Source of the DNA: an uncultured Pelagibacteraceae bacterium
GTDB taxonomy: Bacteria > Pseudomonadota > Alphaproteobacteria > Pelagibacterales > Pelagibacteraceae
Length of the DNA: 64,000 nucleotides
NCBI GenBank assembly: GCA_902560855.1
Contig: CACENJ010000001.1
Span: 1 to 64,000, forward strand
Direction of reading: 5' to 3'
Each line of letters opens with the position of its first letter. Position 1 is the first letter of the stretch. This document shows, in pieces, positions 9,840-20,415 of this stretch. A program made the position numbers and the translations under genes. The notes beneath the pieces were generated by a model, which was not told the DNA's origin, made no database searches, and worked only from the letters and a program-made list of their open reading frames with translations.

Positions 9840-10631
9840 CTAACTTGAGATTCTTTCCATTTCTTTAAGTTCTACTTCTAGTTTGTTTAACTCTTCTCCT
9901 CCAGCCATCATACTTAAAAGTTTCTCTCTAGATAAATCTTTTTTTGCGTAAGTTCCTAAACTTTTACCTCTATTTAGTACTGTAAAACTATTTCCAACAG
10001 GATAAGCATGGTGAACGTTATGTGTAATCAAAATAACACCTAATCCTTCAGAAGCAGCTTTAACAATATATTTTAACACAACCGAAGCTTGGTGCACTCC
10101 CAAAGCTGAAGTTGGCTCATCAAGAATTAACACTTTTGCACCAAAGTAAATAGCCCTAGAAATAGCTAGACACTGTCTTTCACCACCCGACATTGTTCCA
10201 ACTGCTTGAGATGGATCTCTTATATCTATTCCTATTTGACCCATTCTATCAGCTGCAATTTTATTTGCTTTTTCAACATCAAAAGTTTTAAAAGGTCCAA
10301 AACCTCTTTTTGGTTCCCTTCCCATAAAAAAATTTCTAGTCACACTCATTAGGGATACCAGGGCCAAATCTTGATATACTGTTGCAATCCCCATATCCAA
10401 AGCATCTCTAGGTGAATCAAATTCAGTTTTTTTTCCTTCAACGATTATTTCTCCCTCATCTGGTTTATGAACGCCCGATAAAGTTTTTATTAAAGTTGAT
10501 TTACCAGCTCCATTATCGCCTAGCAGACACATAATTTCTCCTTTTTTGACTTTCATTGTTACATCTTTTAACGCAATAACAGATCCAAAAAATTTGCTTA
10601 TATTGTTAAATTCTACTAGCACATCATTCAT
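9840..10631 (-). CDS. Sugar ABC transporter ATP-binding protein
   Basis: Walker [38 protein letters not shown]. Confidence 0.93.
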   Translation of the reverse strand: MNDVLVEFNNISKFFGSVIALKDVTMKVKKGEIMCLLGDNGAGKSTLIKTLSGVHKPDEGEIIVEGKKTEFDSPRDALDMGIATVYQDLALVSLMSVTRNFFMGREPKRGFGPFKTFDVEKANKIAADRMGQIGIDIRDPSQAVGTMSGGERQCLAISRAIYFGAKVLILDEPTSALGVHQASVVLKYIVKAASEGLGVILITHNVHHAYPVGNSFTVLNRGKSLGTYAKKDLSREKLLSMMAGGEELNKLEVELKEMERISS

Positions 10632-10633
10632 TG

Positions 10634-11752
10634 TTATTTATTCTCCGTTACTCTTCTTCTAATAAAATTATTAAATATTACTGCAATAAGCATCATCACT
10701 CCTAAAAATACTTTAAACCAATCAGTATCTACTTCTGTGTAATATATTCCCATTGACACTGTTCCAAAAATTAGTGCACCAAAAGCAGCACCTATTGCCG
10801 AACCATATCCTCCAGTAAGCAAACATCCTCCAACTACTGCAGCAACAATTGCCTCTAGTTCTTTTAAATTTCCTCTCATAGTATCGGCAGAGCCCGCATC
10901 TAATACTTGAACACATGCATAAATTGTTGCACAGACAGCAGTCCCTATAAATAAACTAGTTTTCACTCTATTTACAGGTACACCGACGTTTCTGGCTCCA
11001 TTTTTATCTCCACCGGCTCCAAATATCCAATTTCCATAACTTGTTTTCATTAATATCCAAGTAGCCAAAATAGTTAGACCTATCCACCATAGTACCGAAG
11101 CAGGAATTCCTGTTGCAAGAGGAGTTCCATCAGTTCTTAATTCAATTAGTCCTAATGAACCCATCCATATAAACAATCCTTTAAAAGCATCAGCAGAAAA
11201 AATCCACGCAATTGGATCATTTTCGATCAATACTCTTAAGCCCGGTACTTGAGTTCTTCCAGTTATTAATCTTGTTAAAGCTAAAGTAGCTCCTCTTAAA
11301 ATAAATAACATTGCTAGAGTGACTATAAATGAAGGAAGTCCGGTTCTTACTACTAGTATACCATTTAAATATCCAATAAGAACTGCCATCGAGAATGCAA
11401 AAATAATTGCCATCCAAAGTGGCCAGCCCCAATAAATTGCTGGTATTGCTATACAAATGCCTGCAAAACCAATCATAGATCCGACTGATAAATCAAACTC
11501 ACCACCAATCATCAACATTGCAGCTCCAATTGCAATTATTCCAAGATTAGCAGATACTTCTAAAAAATTTATAGTGCCATAGGCACTAAACATTCCCGTG
11601 TCTCCTGCAATAATACCAAAAAATATAAAAACTAATATTGAGCCACCTAAGGCGCCTAGTTCTGGTCTATTTAATAAAACTTTTAATTTAGATACTTTTC
11701 TAAGTCTCTCATCCATTACTTTTCCTTCAATACTTTGTTCTTTAAGAGACAT
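10634..11752 (-). CDS. Sugar ABC transporter permease (RbsC family); start probably at internal Met (MSLKEQ) rather than 11785
   Basis: [17 protein letters not shown] and [18 protein letters not shown] permease motifs; the 11785 start lies inside the hairpin. Confidence 0.88.
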   Translation of the reverse strand: MSLKEQSIEGKVMDERLRKVSKLKVLLNRPELGALGGSILVFIFFGIIAGDTGMFSAYGTINFLEVSANLGIIAIGAAMLMIGGEFDLSVGSMIGFAGICIAIPAIYWGWPLWMAIIFAFSMAVLIGYLNGILVVRTGLPSFIVTLAMLFILRGATLALTRLITGRTQVPGLRVLIENDPIAWIFSADAFKGLFIWMGSLGLIELRTDGTPLATGIPASVLWWIGLTILATWILMKTSYGNWIFGAGGDKNGARNVGVPVNRVKTSLFIGTAVCATIYACVQVLDAGSADTMRGNLKELEAIVAAVVGGCLLTGGYGSAIGAAFGALIFGTVSMGIYYTEVDTDWFKVFLGVMMLIAVIFNNFIRRRVTENK

Positions 11753-11772
11753 AATTTTTAAAATTTTGATAG

Positions 11773-11807
11773 AAAAAAGGCTCACACTTTGATTGTGAGC
11801 CTTTTTT
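11773..11807 (-). terminator. Strong stem-loop between SBP and permease genes
   Basis: AAAAAAGGCTCACA-(7)-TGTGAGCCTTTTTT, perfect 14-bp stem with U-tract. Confidence 0.88.
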
Positions 11808-11817
11808 AAGATTTATT

Positions 11818-12741
11818 TTATCTGTAACCTTGAGCTGCCCACTTAATTACCGCACTTGCATTGTCAGGAGTTACAAATCCAGGTCCAGTCATTACAACAC
11901 CAGCCGGCATCACACCCCATTTCATATACTGCGAAAAAATAACTATTGGCAGGTAACCTTGAAGATATTGTTGTTGGTCAATTAAAAACTCTACTTTTCC
12001 TGCAGCAGCAGCTTTCAACATTCCAGGAGACATGTCAAATGTTCCAAGTCTAACACTTCCAACTTTTCCAGCAGATTCTAAAGCTTTTAGTGCTGCTTCA
12101 CCAGATAAACCAGCGCCTAATGTTAGAATAGTGTCATATCCACCACCTAATTTTGCAGCAACTGCTTTTTGAATTTCAGTTGGGTCATTAGAAGTACCCA
12201 AAATATCTACTGAACCACCAAAACCTTTTTTAAAACCAGCACATCTTCTGTCTAATGCTACGTTTCCAACTTCATGGTTAACACATAATGCTTTTTTACC
12301 GCCAGCAGCTTTCATTTTCATTCCGCCACCAACACCAGCTTCAAACTCTGTTTGTCCAACGTGTGCACTGATTCCCAAAGATTGGTAATCATCAGATCCT
12401 GAGTTCATTGATACAACTGGAATACCAGCAGCGATAGCAGCTTTAACAGATTTACCTAAAGCAGCTGCGTCTGGTAATGTAATAACAATACCTTTCGGTT
12501 TTTGTGATACAGCATTATCAATTAGTTTAGCCATCTCAACCATATCAAAAGTTCCTGGTGCCGTATATTTGCAAGAGATACCTTGATCTTTGCAAGCAGC
12601 ATCAACACCATTTTTTGCTACTGACCAAAATGGATCATTAGCTTGTCCATGAGATACAACAATCACGTCTACTGCAAAAGCAGAAACTGAAAGCATAACC
12701 CAAGAAACAAAAGCTAATATAATTCTACTTAATGTTTTCAT
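11818..12741 (-). CDS. Sugar ABC transporter substrate-binding protein (periplasmic binding protein, RbsB-like)
   Basis: Signal peptide; VDVIVVSHGQANDPFWSVAKNGVDAACKDQGISCKYTAP; first gene of the ABC operon. Confidence 0.9.
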   Translation of the reverse strand: MKTLSRIILAFVSWVMLSVSAFAVDVIVVSHGQANDPFWSVAKNGVDAACKDQGISCKYTAPGTFDMVEMAKLIDNAVSQKPKGIVITLPDAAALGKSVKAAIAAGIPVVSMNSGSDDYQSLGISAHVGQTEFEAGVGGGMKMKAAGGKKALCVNHEVGNVALDRRCAGFKKGFGGSVDILGTSNDPTEIQKAVAAKLGGGYDTILTLGAGLSGEAALKALESAGKVGSVRLGTFDMSPGMLKAAAAGKVEFLIDQQQYLQGYLPIVIFSQYMKWGVMPAGVVMTGPGFVTPDNASAVIKWAAQGYR

Positions 12742-12755
12742 TTATTCCCTCTATT

Positions 12756-12796
12756 GTTAAATTTAACGTTACAATTTTAAGCAGAATTTTAAGCAG
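12756..12796. promoter_or_regulatory. Putative operator: palindrome GTTAAATTTAAC plus tandem 12-bp direct repeat AATTTTAAGCAG
   Basis: Perfect 12-bp palindrome at 12756-12767 and two adjacent copies of AATTTTAAGCAG at 12773-12796, just upstream of the SBP start. Confidence 0.35.
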
Positions 12797-12831
12797 TTGT
12801 AAAGTTGGCTTAGTATCTTTCAACCCAGAGT

Positions 12832-13836
12832 TTAATTAAAATTAATTATAACCTTTTTTTTTGTTTTTAAAGATCTGTAAGCAGCATTAGCAACAATTAA
12901 AGCTCTTCTTCCATCTTCAAAACTTGCCAAGGGTTTTGATTTGTTTTTAATCATTCTAAAAAGATCGTTTAGTTGAAGTTCATAGGCCTCTCTATATCTA
13001 TCTATAAAAAAATTTAACAAAGGTTTTCTTTGAGATGTATTACTTTTTGTATGAATCTCTGTTTCATTTTTATTTTTATTTCCAGATATTAACATTCCCT
13101 TTGAGCCAAATAATTCAACTCTTTGATCATATCCAAAACTACAATGTCTAGAATTAGTTATAACACATTGGACACCACTTTTAGATTTTATTATGCAAGA
13201 GGCTAATTCAAAATCTTTTATCTTATCAAATCTTTTATCGGACATATTACTTGTTGAAGCAAAAATAGATTTAATCTCGTCATTTCCTAAATAAAATCTT
13301 AATAAATCAAAATCATGTATCATCATATCTTTAAATATACCTCCTGATTTTTTAAGATATTTAAATGAAGGAGGAGCGGGGTCGCGACTTGTAATTATAA
13401 TTTTTTCTAATTTTCCAATTTTATTTTTTTTTAATTCTTTTTTTAAGGAATTATGACCTGGATCATACCTCCTATTAAATCCTAATTGAATTTTTGGATT
13501 TAACTTAGATATTTTTTTTTTACATTGATTTATTTTTTTTATACTTAAATCTAAAGGTTTTTCACAAAATACAGCCTTTTTATATTTCACTGATTCAATG
13601 ATAAATTTAATATGTGTTGAAGTAATAGATGAAATAAAGATTGCATGAATTTTTTTATCATTAAAAGCAATAGAAGGTTGGCTAATCGGATTTGATTTAA
13701 GCTTATTGGCAATTTTCTTTGCTAAATTTTTGTCTATATCGTAAATGTATTTTAAATTAAAATTTCGGTGTTTAGCCAGATTTTCTGCATGCATTTTACC
13801 AATTCTACCTAAACCAAATATAGCAATATTGATCAT
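12832..13836 (-). CDS. iolG: Inositol 2-dehydrogenase (Gfo/Idh/MocA family)
   Basis: NIAIFGLGRIGKMHAENLAKH; CEKPLDLS; GFNRRYDPGHNSLK; GGIFKDMMIHDFDLLRF, IolG-like. Confidence 0.82.
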   Translation of the reverse strand: MINIAIFGLGRIGKMHAENLAKHRNFNLKYIYDIDKNLAKKIANKLKSNPISQPSIAFNDKKIHAIFISSITSTHIKFIIESVKYKKAVFCEKPLDLSIKKINQCKKKISKLNPKIQLGFNRRYDPGHNSLKKELKKNKIGKLEKIIITSRDPAPPSFKYLKKSGGIFKDMMIHDFDLLRFYLGNDEIKSIFASTSNMSDKRFDKIKDFELASCIIKSKSGVQCVITNSRHCSFGYDQRVELFGSKGMLISGNKNKNETEIHTKSNTSQRKPLLNFFIDRYREAYELQLNDLFRMIKNKSKPLASFEDGRRALIVANAAYRSLKTKKKVIINFN

Positions 13837-13890
13837 TATTTTTTATTTGAATAAATTATATTTTAAAATATCTTAGCAAAAATTATTTTA

Positions 13891-14790
13891 ATGTCAGTAA
13901 AATTAGGAATAGCACCGATCGCATGGAGCAATGATGATATGCCAGAGTTAGGTGGAGAAACACCACTTGAGCAATGTTTATCTGAGGCCAACCAAGCTGG
14001 TTTTTCTGGAATAGAGTCTGGAGGAAAATTTCCAAAGCAGTCAGAGATATTAATTCCTTTACTGGAAAAATATAATTTAAAATTATGCTCAGGTTGGTAT
14101 GGAGCAAATTTAAGAAAAAATTCAGTTAAAGAGGAAATAGATTTAATAAAAGATCAGCTAAAACTTTTTAAAGATTGCAATTCTCCATGTATGGTTTTTG
14201 CAGAAGTTTCAGACTCAATTGCTGGAAACCAATCAAGAAAACTATCTACGCGCCCCCAAATGAACAAAGATGAATGGATTGATTTTTGTAAAAAAATTTC
14301 TGAAATGGGAAAATACTTAGAAGATCAAGGAATGCCTTTAGCCTATCACCATCATATGGGTACCGTTATAGAAACTCAAAAAGATACTGAAAGATTATTA
14401 GAAAATACAAGCAGTGAAGTTAAATTAACTTTAGATACGGGACATATGCTTTTTGCAAAAGGAAATTCCATTAAAGCTATTGATGATTTTAAAGAAAGAT
14501 TGATCCATGTCCATTGTAAAGATATGAGAAAAAATATTTTAGAAAAATCTTTAAATGAAGATTTAAGTTTTAGAGAAGCATTTTTAGAAGGAGCTTTTAC
14601 TGTTCCTGGTGACGGATGTATAGATTATAAACCAATATTTAATTTATTAAAAAAAAATAATTATTCGGGTTGGCTGGTTGTTGAGGCCGAACAAGATCCA
14701 AACAAAGCTAATCCTTTTGAATATGCAAAAATAGGATACAAATATCTTTCTAAAACTTGCAGCGAACTGAATATAAAAATTTCAGTTTAA
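13891..14790 (+). CDS. iolE: Myo-inosose-2 dehydratase IolE
   Basis: LGIAPIAWSNDDMPELGGETPLEQCLSEANQAGFSGIESGGKFP; LAYHHHMGTVIET; GDGCIDY; divergent from iolG. Confidence 0.92.
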   Translation: MSVKLGIAPIAWSNDDMPELGGETPLEQCLSEANQAGFSGIESGGKFPKQSEILIPLLEKYNLKLCSGWYGANLRKNSVKEEIDLIKDQLKLFKDCNSPCMVFAEVSDSIAGNQSRKLSTRPQMNKDEWIDFCKKISEMGKYLEDQGMPLAYHHHMGTVIETQKDTERLLENTSSEVKLTLDTGHMLFAKGNSIKAIDDFKERLIHVHCKDMRKNILEKSLNEDLSFREAFLEGAFTVPGDGCIDYKPIFNLLKKNNYSGWLVVEAEQDPNKANPFEYAKIGYKYLSKTCSELNIKISV

Positions 14791-14791
14791 A

Positions 14792-15298
14792 TTATCGATA
14801 CAAAGAAGTTAATTCGTTATTTCCAGCAGCAACACATGGTGATTTAAAACAAGTTCCAACTAGCCATTCTGATCCAACCTCAGATTCAAAATTTTTAGAC
14901 ATTAAAAAAATTACTCCCATTTCAACAGTTTGACCTGCTTTGCCCTCAGCTTTTAATCTTGGATCTGGGTCAGTTTTTACCGAAACTCCTTCAGAATATG
15001 GATTAACTATATTTAAATTTTTATTAATATATTTCAAAATATTATTTGCTATCCACTCACCATTGCATGGGTCACCCCATATTGTTAACCTTCCTTCATC
15101 TCCACTATCACATTTATTTATTTCAGAATTTACTAAATCAACAATTAATTTATGATTTTCTGTAACTTGGTTTGCTTTTGCTTCAACTGCTGGACGAGTA
15201 GCTGCTGTCCAAATCAACATACTAACAACATAGATAGCTGATAGCATAACTAATAATTCAAGTAAGCCAAAATTTTTTAGTTTAGATGATAAGTTCAT
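14792..15298 (-). CDS. Type IV prepilin-like / pseudopilin-like hypothetical protein
   Basis: N-terminal FGLLELLVMLSAIYVVSMLIW hydrophobic helix with Glu in pilin-like position; secreted-type C-terminal region with Cys pairs. Confidence 0.5.
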   Translation of the reverse strand: MNLSSKLKNFGLLELLVMLSAIYVVSMLIWTAATRPAVEAKANQVTENHKLIVDLVNSEINKCDSGDEGRLTIWGDPCNGEWIANNILKYINKNLNIVNPYSEGVSVKTDPDPRLKAEGKAGQTVEMGVIFLMSKNFESEVGSEWLVGTCFKSPCVAAGNNELTSLYR

Positions 15299-16263
15299 TA
15301 TAGTTTTATAGTCTTAAATTTTTCCAATTTTTTTTCAAAAAAATCAATTATATTTTGCACTGTTTCTTTGCCCATCCTTCTTATACATTCTTCAGTAAAT
15401 GTTGCAGTATGTGGACTTAAGAATGCTTTGTCGTTTTTTAATAGCGGGTTATTTTTGTCTGGCGGTTCTGTATTAAAAACATCTATTCCTGCACCAAAAA
15501 TATATCCTTCATCTAGAGCTTTATTTAAATCAACTTCGTTTATAATTCCACCTCTAGCAGCATTTATAATGATGCAGTTTTTTTTCATTGTTTTTAAAAG
15601 ATCCAAATTAATTAAATTTTTTGTTTTTTCATTTAGTGGCATATGAAGAGAAATTATATCCATACCTTTTATTGATTTAGATAAATCTTCAACTTTTTGA
15701 CCTCCAAATGCTTTAATTTTTTCTTCAGATATATAAGGATCATATACAAATACATTCATTTCAAAGCCTAAACATCTTTTAATTAAACACTGTCCAATTC
15801 TTCCAAATCCTGCAATTAAAATGTTTTTATTCCAAAGTTCTATTGTTTTAGGTAGCTTATTTCTTTCTCCAAAGTTTCCTGATTTTACAGCTTCATCGTA
15901 CATATTTTTTCTTTTCGAAATATTTAAAATCATAAACATTACATGTTCCGCTACAGCTACAGCATTTGCAGTTGCTGTAATCGCAATAGTTATATTATTT
16001 TTTTTTGAAGACTCTAAATCTATGTTGTCATATCCAACACCATGTCTTGAAATAATTTTTAATTTTTTACCTAAATTTATTACTTCTGCAGGCAGCCTAG
16101 CTGTTCTAATAGATAACCCATCACAATCTACAATTTTTGATTTAAGATTTTCAATTTTTGTATCTTCTACAATTTCATATTCATAATTTGGATTACTATC
16201 TAATAACTCTATTCCGGCTTTGTGGATAGGTTGAACAATCAAGATTTTTTTTTTATCAATCAC
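15298..16263 (-). CDS. D-isomer specific 2-hydroxyacid dehydrogenase (SerA-like)
   Basis: SRHGVGYDNIDL; GFGRIGQCLIKRCLGFEMNVFVYDPY; NAARGGIINEVDL; LSPHTATFTEE. Confidence 0.9.
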   Translation of the reverse strand: MIDKKKILIVQPIHKAGIELLDSNPNYEYEIVEDTKIENLKSKIVDCDGLSIRTARLPAEVINLGKKLKIISRHGVGYDNIDLESSKKNNITIAITATANAVAVAEHVMFMILNISKRKNMYDEAVKSGNFGERNKLPKTIELWNKNILIAGFGRIGQCLIKRCLGFEMNVFVYDPYISEEKIKAFGGQKVEDLSKSIKGMDIISLHMPLNEKTKNLINLDLLKTMKKNCIIINAARGGIINEVDLNKALDEGYIFGAGIDVFNTEPPDKNNPLLKNDKAFLSPHTATFTEECIRRMGKETVQNIIDFFEKKLEKFKTIKL

Positions 16264-16267
16264 TAAA

Positions 16268-17062
16268 TTAATATGCTTTAGATTCTTCTTTTGATTTTAC
16301 TGATTTTATTTTCGAAACAGCATTTTTTGCGCCCGCACTCATAAATCTCTGGTCGGAACCAAATGTTACTAATTGAAATCCAATATCGATCATTTTTTTA
16401 GCATACTCTGGTGTAGCATTATGTATTCCAGCAACTAAATTATTTTTTTTAGCATGTTTTAATATATTTAGTTGTTGTTCATAAGTTGGACTTCCTTCTG
16501 GTTTGTCAAATCCAGGGTCAGGCTTATTAATTGCCAAAGTTAAATCTGCAGGACCAATATAAACACCATCTAGACCTGGAGTTGTCATTATTTCATCTAA
16601 TTTCTCTAAAGCCTCTTTAGTTTCTATCATTGCTAGTTTTAAAATTTCATCATTTGCATGTTTACCATAATCACTTCCTCCATAAATAAGACCTCTTATT
16701 GGTCCAAAGCTCCTATAGCCTTTAGGTGGATACATGCATGCTTGAACAAAACGTTCTGCTTCTTTTCTATTGCTTACCATAGGACATATTATACCGTAAC
16801 AACCAGCATCTAAAATTTTCATTATTTGACCAGGTTCATTCCAATTGACTCTTGCCATTGGAACAACATCAGTAGTTGATATTGCTTGCAGCATTTGTAA
16901 AGCATTTGGGTAATCTACAACACCATGTTGCATATCTATAGTTAAAGAGTCCCATCCTTGGTGAGCCATCACTTCTGCAGAAAAAGAACTCGGAATTTGA
17001 AGCCAGCCATTAACAACAGCTTTTCCTTCCTTAAAAATTTGTTTAAGTTTATTTTTTCTCAA
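16268..17062 (-). CDS. HpcH/HpaI aldolase family protein (2-dehydro-3-deoxyglucarate aldolase-like)
   Basis: GWDSLTIDMQHGVVDYPNA; GCYGIICPMVSNRKEAE; PGLDGVYIGPADLTLA. Confidence 0.88.
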   Translation of the reverse strand: MRKNKLKQIFKEGKAVVNGWLQIPSSFSAEVMAHQGWDSLTIDMQHGVVDYPNALQMLQAISTTDVVPMARVNWNEPGQIMKILDAGCYGIICPMVSNRKEAERFVQACMYPPKGYRSFGPIRGLIYGGSDYGKHANDEILKLAMIETKEALEKLDEIMTTPGLDGVYIGPADLTLAINKPDPGFDKPEGSPTYEQQLNILKHAKKNNLVAGIHNATPEYAKKMIDIGFQLVTFGSDQRFMSAGAKNAVSKIKSVKSKEESKAY

Positions 17063-17067
17063 TTTAT

Positions 17068-18510
17068 TTAACCTTTGATTCCAAGATGAGTGTATTTAAC
17101 ATTAAGATAATCTTTAATGGCCATTGAACCACCTTCTCTACCATAACCTGTTTGTTTAATACCACCAAATGGAGCTTCTGCTACTGCTACAACAGCAGTA
17201 TTTACTGCAACTGTACCTGTTTCCATTAATTCTGAAGCCTTATGTGCTTTTTCCATAGAATTAGTATAAATGTAACTGCAAAGACCAAGATCATTATCAT
17301 TTGCTCTTTCAATAACTTCTTCAAAAGATTTAAAAGTTAGAATTGGAATTAATGGTCCAAATGGTTCTCTTTTAATTATTGTAAAGTTATCTTTTACATT
17401 ATCAAAAACAGTCGGTTCATAAAAATAACCTTTATTAAAACCGGAAGGTCTCTTTCCTCCCAAAAGAATTTTTGCACCTTCTTTTTTTGTTATGTCAACC
17501 AGTTCTTCAACTTCAGACAATCTTTTTGCTGTAGTTAGAGGGCCAAGTACAACATCTTTATCCATTCCATTGCCCATCTTAAGTTTTTTAGTTTTATTTA
17601 TAAATGAATTAACGAACTCATCTTTTTTACTTTCTTGAATATAAAATCTATTTGGAGAAATACATACTTGGCCATTATTTCTAAATTTCGAAGTAATAGC
17701 CATATCGGTTACTTTGTTGATGTCAGCATCATCAAAAACTATAAAAGGAGAATGACCACTAAGCTCCATTGTTACTCTTTGTACTTTATCGGCAGCTTGT
17801 TTTAATATCATTTTCCCAACTCTCGTAGATCCAGTAATAGATATTTTTTTAATAGTATCAGATTTAATTAATTGTTCAGCTATAGAAGGAGGATCTCCAG
17901 ATAACAAATTTACAACACCTGGAGGTACGCCAGCTTCTTTAAAAATATTAAATAATTCCATTACTGATCCTGGAGTTATAACATCTGGTTTGCAAATAAC
18001 AGAACATCCCGCAGCTAAGGCTGTGGAAATTTTTCTAGCCGCCAATAGAATAGGAAAATTCCAGGGAACTAATGCAGCTACAACACCAACTGGCTGATAA
18101 TAAACATGAACACGAGTATCAGGAAATCTGCTTTGGACCGTTTGTCCATAAATTCTTTTTGTTTCTTCTGAATTCCATTCAAAAATATCTGCAGCACCTG
18201 TGGATTCACCAATTCCTTCCGCTAAAGGTTTACCGACTTCAAGAGTTAACCATTTTGCTAAAATCTCTTTTTTTTGTCTTATCAAATCTGCTATTTTTCT
18301 GATAATATAAGATCTTTCCCAAGGAGATGTATTTTTCCAAATTTCTAAACCCTTTTCAGCAGATTTAAGAGCTTTTTCAACATCTACCTCAGATGCTTTT
18401 GAGGCATTGCCCAAAACCTCTTCTGTTGCTGGGTTTAAAACCTCATAAGTTTCTTTTTTCTCAGCTTCCTGCCACCTACCATCAATAAATTGTCCAAATT
18501 TGCTATACAT
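17068..18510 (-). CDS. NAD(P)-dependent aldehyde dehydrogenase (succinate-semialdehyde dehydrogenase-like)
   Basis: PWNFPILLAARKISTALAAGCSVICKPD; VTMELSGHSPFIVFDDADI; NNGQVCISPNRFYIQ. Confidence 0.92.
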   Translation of the reverse strand: MYSKFGQFIDGRWQEAEKKETYEVLNPATEEVLGNASKASEVDVEKALKSAEKGLEIWKNTSPWERSYIIRKIADLIRQKKEILAKWLTLEVGKPLAEGIGESTGAADIFEWNSEETKRIYGQTVQSRFPDTRVHVYYQPVGVVAALVPWNFPILLAARKISTALAAGCSVICKPDVITPGSVMELFNIFKEAGVPPGVVNLLSGDPPSIAEQLIKSDTIKKISITGSTRVGKMILKQAADKVQRVTMELSGHSPFIVFDDADINKVTDMAITSKFRNNGQVCISPNRFYIQESKKDEFVNSFINKTKKLKMGNGMDKDVVLGPLTTAKRLSEVEELVDITKKEGAKILLGGKRPSGFNKGYFYEPTVFDNVKDNFTIIKREPFGPLIPILTFKSFEEVIERANDNDLGLCSYIYTNSMEKAHKASELMETGTVAVNTAVVAVAEAPFGGIKQTGYGREGGSMAIKDYLNVKYTHLGIKG

Positions 18511-18562
18511 AAAATATTGGTTTACTAAACGTGATTTTTTAAACTAAAATATATATACAAAA

Positions 18563-20407
18563 ATGAAAAAAATAAAGCTTACTTGTGCTCATGCGATAGT
18601 TAAACACTTAATCGCTCAAAAAATTTTAATAGATGGCAAGAAGGAACCGCTTTTTGCTGGTGCATTTGGAATTTTTGGTCATGGCAATGTTGCCTGTTTA
18701 GGCCAAGCTCTAGAAGAAAATAAAGATAAATTGACAACTTATAGGGGTCATCACGAGCAAAATATGGCTCTCACAGGAATTGCATATGCTAGAGCAAAAA
18801 GAAGAAAACAAATTTTCATAGCTACTAGCTCTGTTGGTCCTGGTTCAACTAATATGATTACCGCAGCTGCAGTTGCAATGAGTAATAGATTGCCAATTTT
18901 ATTTTTACCCGGAGATACATATGCAAATAGAATGCCAGATCCTGTTTTGCAACAAGTTGAACATTCTAATTATCCTGGAGTTACACAAAACGATGCATTT
19001 AAATCAGTAACGAAATATTTTGATAGGTTAACAAGGCCGGAGCAAATTTTACAAACACTTCCTCAGGCAATTCAAGTTATGTTAGATCCTGCAGATTGTG
19101 GCCCAGCTTGCATATCTATGTCACAAGATGTTCAGGGAGAAACATTTGATTATCCCGAAGAATTTTTTAATGAAAGAGTTCATAATATTAGAAGACCAAG
19201 ACCAGATGATTTTCAAATAAAACAGGCAGTAGAAAAAATTAAAAAATCTAAAAGTCCAATAATTATTTCTGGAGGGGGTGTTTTTTATTCAGATGCTATG
19301 GAAGAGGTATCTAGTTTTGCAGTAAAACATAACATACCAGTTACACAAACTGTAATGGGTTACTCTACAATGAAAAGAGATCATTCACATTTTTTAGGAC
19401 CTATAGGTGGTCTAGGAGGTAAAGCGGCAAATAATTTAGCAAAACAAACTGATCTTGCAATAGCAGTAGGAACAAAATTAGGAGATTTTACCACAGGATC
19501 ATGGGCAAATTTTGAAAATCCAAATTTTTCTCTAGTTTCAATAAATGTTTCTAGATTTGATGCGAGCAAACATTTAGCACAGTCAGTTATTGGTGATGCA
19601 AAAGTTTCATTAAATGAACTTTCTCAGGCATTAGGAAGTTGGAAAGCTCCAGATAATTGGCATAAAAAATCTAGAGATGAATTAAAGTTATGGAATGAAT
19701 ATGTTGATAAAGAAAGTGGACCCACTAACCAGAAACTTCCAAGTTATGCTCATGCAGTAGGGGCAATCTATAGAAATTCCGATCCAACGGATATAGCGGT
19801 AACTGCCGCGGGAGGATTGGTTGGTGAAGTAGTACAAGTGTGGAGACCAAGAGATTTAAATACGCATGAAACAGAATGGGGATTTAGTTGTATGGGTTAT
19901 GAAATTTCAGGCGCACTTGGTATTAAAATGGCCAACCCTAGCAAAGAAGTAATAGCTTTTATTGGTGATGGTTCTTACCTGCTTTATAATTCTGATATTT
20001 ATTCATCTGTAATTACAAACAACAAACTTATTATAATAGTTTGTGATAATGGAGGACACGCAGTTATAAATAGACTTCAATTATTTAAAGGTGGAAAAGA
20101 ATTTAATTGTTTATTTGAAAGCTCAAAAGCTCCTAATCTTGTAGGTATTAATTTTGCAATGCACGCTGAAAGTATGGGAGCAGAATCAGAAGAAGTAGCT
20201 ACAATTTCTGAATTAGAAGAAGCATTTAAAAGAGCAAAAAAATCTAAAAATACATATGTAATTTCAATAAAAACTCATAGCTATCAATGGCTAGAAGGAT
20301 CTGCTTATTGGGAAAGTCCAACACTTGAAATACCAACAACAAAAGAAAATAAGGAGGCCCTTAAGCTTCATAAAGAAGGCAAATCTAAACAAAGACAAGG
20401 TGTGTAA
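18563..20407 (+). CDS. iolD: 3D-(3,5/4)-trihydroxycyclohexane-1,2-dione acylhydrolase (ThDP enzyme)
   Basis: GAFGIFGHGNVACLGQALEE; TYRGHHEQNMALTGIAYARAKRRKQIFIATSSVGPGSTNM; 614 aa, inositol context. Confidence 0.93.
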   Translation: MKKIKLTCAHAIVKHLIAQKILIDGKKEPLFAGAFGIFGHGNVACLGQALEENKDKLTTYRGHHEQNMALTGIAYARAKRRKQIFIATSSVGPGSTNMITAAAVAMSNRLPILFLPGDTYANRMPDPVLQQVEHSNYPGVTQNDAFKSVTKYFDRLTRPEQILQTLPQAIQVMLDPADCGPACISMSQDVQGETFDYPEEFFNERVHNIRRPRPDDFQIKQAVEKIKKSKSPIIISGGGVFYSDAMEEVSSFAVKHNIPVTQTVMGYSTMKRDHSHFLGPIGGLGGKAANNLAKQTDLAIAVGTKLGDFTTGSWANFENPNFSLVSINVSRFDASKHLAQSVIGDAKVSLNELSQALGSWKAPDNWHKKSRDELKLWNEYVDKESGPTNQKLPSYAHAVGAIYRNSDPTDIAVTAAGGLVGEVVQVWRPRDLNTHETEWGFSCMGYEISGALGIKMANPSKEVIAFIGDGSYLLYNSDIYSSVITNNKLIIIVCDNGGHAVINRLQLFKGGKEFNCLFESSKAPNLVGINFAMHAESMGAESEEVATISELEEAFKRAKKSKNTYVISIKTHSYQWLEGSAYWESPTLEIPTTKENKEALKLHKEGKSKQRQGV

Positions 20408-20415
20408 TCCTTATC

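Noticed and set aside
10634-11785. Start of sugar ABC permease at 11785
   Set aside because: This start lies within the SBP hairpin; internal MSLKEQ start (11752) is more plausible
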